Shown: piece after piece, positions 61,823 to 64,000 of the stretch | Numbering within the stretch: position 1 is the first letter of the stretch | Layout of the letters: each line of letters begins with the position of its first letter | Assembly (NCBI RefSeq): GCF_001905005.1 | Contig: NZ_LWKZ01000004.1 | Coordinates: 44,138 to 108,137, forward strand | Length of the DNA: 64,000 nucleotides | Direction: 5' to 3' | From: Streptomyces sp. CB02923 | Lineage (GTDB): Bacteria; Actinomycetota; Actinomycetes; Streptomycetales; Streptomycetaceae | Made by a program: the position numbers and the translations under genes | Notes under the pieces: generated by a model | The model's database searches: none | The model's input: the letters and a program-made list of their open reading frames with translations, nothing else | What the model was told of the DNA's origin: nothing

Positions 61823-61952
61823 TCCCGCACCTCGCTCCGTCGGCGGCCACGCCTGCCGTGCCGCCGCACCGCGCGGCGCGGTGGGTGCTATACCCGCCTT
61901 GCGTACGTTATGCGGCGTTATAGGCAGTACATAGCCATGCTGACAGAGGATG

Positions 61953-61984
61953 CGGGACCGGGCCTGTTCGCGGGCCCGGTCCCG
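61953..61984. terminator. Terminator after the alpha/beta hydrolase gene
   Basis: Perfect 12-bp inverted repeat (61953-61964 CGGGACCGGGCC and 61973-61984) with an eight-base loop, 13 bases beyond the hydrolase stop on the minus strand. Confidence 0.85.
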
Positions 61985-61997
61985 GAGGCGGAGGCGG

Positions 61998-62765
61998 TCA
62001 GGGGCGGAGGAACTCCTCCATCGTGGTGGCCAGCGCCACCGGCGTCTCGTGCATCGGATAGTGGCCCGATCCCTCGATCGTGACGATCTCGGCCTGCGGG
62101 TACCACCGCTGCCAGGTCTCCCGCATCAGGTCGGCGGTCAACGCGAGGTCGTGGGCGCCGACGACCACCCGTACGGGGACGGGGAACCGCTTGGCCGCGT
62201 CCGCGACCGCCTCCGAGAGGTCGAGCTGCTGCCAGCTGGCGAGATAGGCCGCGTGGGCCTCCTCGCGGGAGATGTCGAGGGAGTGGCGCACCATGCGGTC
62301 CAGCCAGACGCGGCTCGCGCGGTGCCCCGTCACCAGGTCGATGATGGCGCGGCGCTTGTCCGGGTCCGTCGAGGCGCCGTAGAACAGCTCGTGCGTCGCG
62401 TCGTCCATCGGATACGCGGAGGCGGGCACCGGCGCGAGGCCGAGCAGCCGGTTCACCCGATGGGGCGCGCGGACCAGCACCTGCTGCATGGCCTTGCCGC
62501 CCATCGAATGGCCCACCAGGGAGAACCGGTCCCAGCCGAGCTGGTCGGCGAGGGCCAGCGCGTCGCCGGCGATCTCCGACAGGTCGTAGCGGCCCGGGAC
62601 GTACTTGCGGTCGCCATAGCCGCGGCAGTCGAGGAAGGCGTACGTGAAGGTCTCCCGGTCGAGGAAGTCCAGGACGGAACCCCAACTGGCCGAGGTGCCG
62701 AACCAGTCGTGGAGGACGATCACCGGGTGCGGTCCTGAACCGATGGCGCGGTGCGCGATGGCCAT
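61998..62765 (-). CDS. Alpha/beta-fold hydrolase
   Basis: A 255-residue serine hydrolase of the haloperoxidase/lipase-like alpha/beta superfamily. The oxyanion region is VIVLHDWFGTSASWGSVLDFL, the nucleophile elbow SLVGHSMGGKAMQ (Ser in GHSMGG), the acid is likely D in VVVGAHDLALT and the His in EGSGHYPMHETP. No signal peptide. No cofactor. It starts at 62763-62765 on the minus strand with no strong Shine-Dalgarno. Upstream lies a 447-base spacer with repeats. Confidence 0.9.
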   Translation of the reverse strand: MAIAHRAIGSGPHPVIVLHDWFGTSASWGSVLDFLDRETFTYAFLDCRGYGDRKYVPGRYDLSEIAGDALALADQLGWDRFSLVGHSMGGKAMQQVLVRAPHRVNRLLGLAPVPASAYPMDDATHELFYGASTDPDKRRAIIDLVTGHRASRVWLDRMVRHSLDISREEAHAAYLASWQQLDLSEAVADAAKRFPVPVRVVVGAHDLALTADLMRETWQRWYPQAEIVTIEGSGHYPMHETPVALATTMEEFLRP

Positions 62766-62917
62766 ACGGGCGACTCCCTTGTCTGCCGGGGCGGGGGTGC
62801 GGGTTGCGGGGCGCGGGGCGCCCGGGGGCGCGTGCGGGGTGCGTGACCTGGGTCGGCGCGCGCATTCTCCCCCTAGTCAGGTGGGCCGGGTAGGGGACAT
62901 AACCGGCCAACGTCGGA

Positions 62918-62969
62918 GTTGACGTGCCGACTTGACGGCACGACTTGACGTGGCGCGTTGACGCTGCGG
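62918..62969. repeat. Four tandem 13-bp TTGAC repeats upstream of the polymerase gene
   Basis: Units GTTGACGTGCCGA, CTTGACGGCACGA, CTTGACGTGGCGC and GTTGACGCTGCGG follow without gaps (62918-62969), each containing TTGACG. They lie in the 447-base spacer 62766-63212, which has no gene. The rest of the spacer includes GGGGCGCCTGTACGG-like near-repeats at 63123-63200. Confidence 0.85.
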
Positions 62970-63212
62970 CGGTACGACGGTGCGGCGCCACGGCGGCACC
63001 GCGTTGCGGCGGTCGGGCAGGGACGGTGGAAGCGGCGGGGGCGGGGCGTTGTCAGTGGGGTGGTGTGCAATGGGGGAATGAACGGGGAGGTGCGGGTGGT
63101 CACGGCCTGAGGAGGGCCGGATGGGGCGCCTGTACGGGGCGCCTGTGCGGAGCGCCCGCATGGGGTGCCTCTACGGGGCGCTTGTGCGGGGCGGGGATGG
63201 GAAAGTGACCGT

Positions 63213-64000
63213 ATGCGGTGGATTGTCGGGGGATCTGGGGACGGGGGTGTGTCGGCTTGTGCTGTGGATTCGGGCGGGCGGCCGGTGGGGGTGCCGGTTC
63301 GGGCGGGGAGCGTGGCGGAGGCCGTGCGCGCGTGTCCCGACGCGGAGCGGTGGGTGTGGCGGTCGACGGCGGAGACGTACCGGAAGCTGCTCGCGGCAGG
63401 CGTCCGCGTCGAGCGGTGCTATGACGTCGAGGCGGCCGAGGCGCTGCTGATCGGGCATGAGGAGGGCCAGTCGGGCCAGCCGCGCTCGCTGGCCGCGGCC
63501 TGGGCCCGCCTGCACCGGCTGCCGGTGCCCGACGACCCGCCGGTGCGGGGCGCGGAGACCCAGCCGTCGCTGTTCGAGCCGGGGCCGGTGCCGCTGCCTC
63601 CGGGGGTGGACGAGTTCACGGCGCTGCTGGCGGTGTACGCCGGGCAGTTGGAGCGTACGGAGCGGGCCGGGCATCCGGGGCGGATGCGGCTGCTGCTGGC
63701 CGCGGAGTCGGCCGGGATGCTCGTCGCCGCCGAGATGCGGCGGTCGGGGCTGCCGTGGCGGGCGGACGTGCACCGGGAGCTGCTGGACGAGCTGCTCGGC
63801 GAGCGTTATCCGGGCGGCCTGGAGCCGCGCCGGATGGCGGAGCTGGCCGAGGAGGTCTCGCGGGCGTTCGGGGAGGGCGTACGGGTGCGCCCGGATCTGC
63901 CGGGCGAGATCGTCAAGGCGTTCGCCGGGGCCGGCATCGCGTTGCGGTCGACCCGTAAGTGGGAGTTGCAGGAGGTGCGGCATCCGGCGGTCGCGCCGCT
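63213..64000 (+). CDS. DNA polymerase I-like (3'-5' exonuclease/polymerase) protein, 5' part
   Basis: An open frame from the ATG at 63213-63215 to the window edge encodes at least 262 residues: MRWIVGGSGDGGVSACAVD, ALLIGHEEGQSG, then FTALLAVYAGQLERTERAGHPGRMRLLLAAESAGMLVAAEMRRSGLPWRADVHRELLDELLGERYPG and VRVRPDLPGEIVKAFAGAGIALRSTRKWELQEV. This matches the N-terminus of the actinobacterial family annotated as bifunctional 3'-5' exonuclease/DNA polymerase, a polA paralogue without the 5' nuclease. GGGAAAG lies about six bases upstream. Classical exonuclease DxE motifs are not evident in the visible part. Confidence 0.8.
   Translation, partial: MRWIVGGSGDGGVSACAVDSGGRPVGVPVRAGSVAEAVRACPDAERWVWRSTAETYRKLLAAGVRVERCYDVEAAEALLIGHEEGQSGQPRSLAAAWARLHRLPVPDDPPVRGAETQPSLFEPGPVPLPPGVDEFTALLAVYAGQLERTERAGHPGRMRLLLAAESAGMLVAAEMRRSGLPWRADVHRELLDELLGERYPGGLEPRRMAELAEEVSRAFGEGVRVRPDLPGEIVKAFAGAGIALRSTRKWELQEVRHPAVAP

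Overview
This window is chromosomal DNA from a Streptomyces or close relative. Base composition is very GC-rich with near-total G/C at third codon positions. GTG starts are common, many genes overlap by ATGA or GTGA, and several genes look leaderless. Gene content and order resemble, from memory, the conserved core around nadB-panC, folP/B/K, ftsH-hpt-tilS, ppa, tipA and the zinc-free ribosomal protein genes in Streptomyces coelicolor. No rRNA, tRNA, CRISPR array, transposase or prophage gene was seen. All identifications come from reading the sequence and family knowledge; no search was run.

Layout. 1-7100: a cofactor operon on the minus strand (DUF2520 oxidoreductase, panC, nadB, nadC, coaX) with small hypothetical genes around it. 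7296-13022: an ArsR-type regulator, a secreted GH75 chitosanase with a palindromic operator, an O-methyltransferase, and a NarL-type two-component pair. 13207-15593: a MidA/NDUFAF7-like methyltransferase directly upstream of an orphan nuoD. 15684-19196: a lipoprotein, a GNAT acetyltransferase, and a TetR/MFS divergent pair with three operators at exactly 36-bp spacing. 19274-25377: a coiled-coil membrane protein and a glycine betaine/choline-type ABC importer whose ATPase is transcribed divergently from its permeases. 25630-32946: the folate genes (folP, folB, folK and, apart, folE), an MprF-like lysyltransferase and a membrane-anchored esterase. 33151-41101: ftsH, hpt, tilS, a zinc metalloprotease-like protein, dacB and ppa. 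41222-46371: a ThrE-type exporter, DedA, YbjQ, tipA with its diagnostic promoter, and a LysE exporter.

46525-55075 is a more accessory stretch: an orphan SLOG-fold gene next to a possible gene remnant, a second O-methyltransferase behind a candidate iron box, WrbA, glutamate decarboxylase, a Uma2 protein, a PadR/VOC divergent pair, a DinB protein and an aldehyde dehydrogenase. 55166-57280 is a WhiJ-type set: an XRE/DUF5753 regulator, a HATPase and a DUF397 protein. Two 28-bp sites, 24/28 identical, lie in the same orientation over the likely -35 elements of the HATPase and DUF397 promoters; this is the best candidate for an undescribed regulatory circuit. 57590-60181 holds the zinc-free ribosomal paralogues (S18, L31, L33, L28, S14) and a CobW-like protein, arranged around a Zur-like operator. 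The CobW-like protein has lost its P-loop. 60275-64000 holds a second Uma2 protein, a nitrilase, an alpha/beta hydrolase and the 5' part of a DNA polymerase I-like gene.

Many intergenic gaps carry short GC-rich tandem repeats (12, 13, 15, 22, 38 and 55 bp units), and several strong hairpin terminators lie between convergent or tandem genes.
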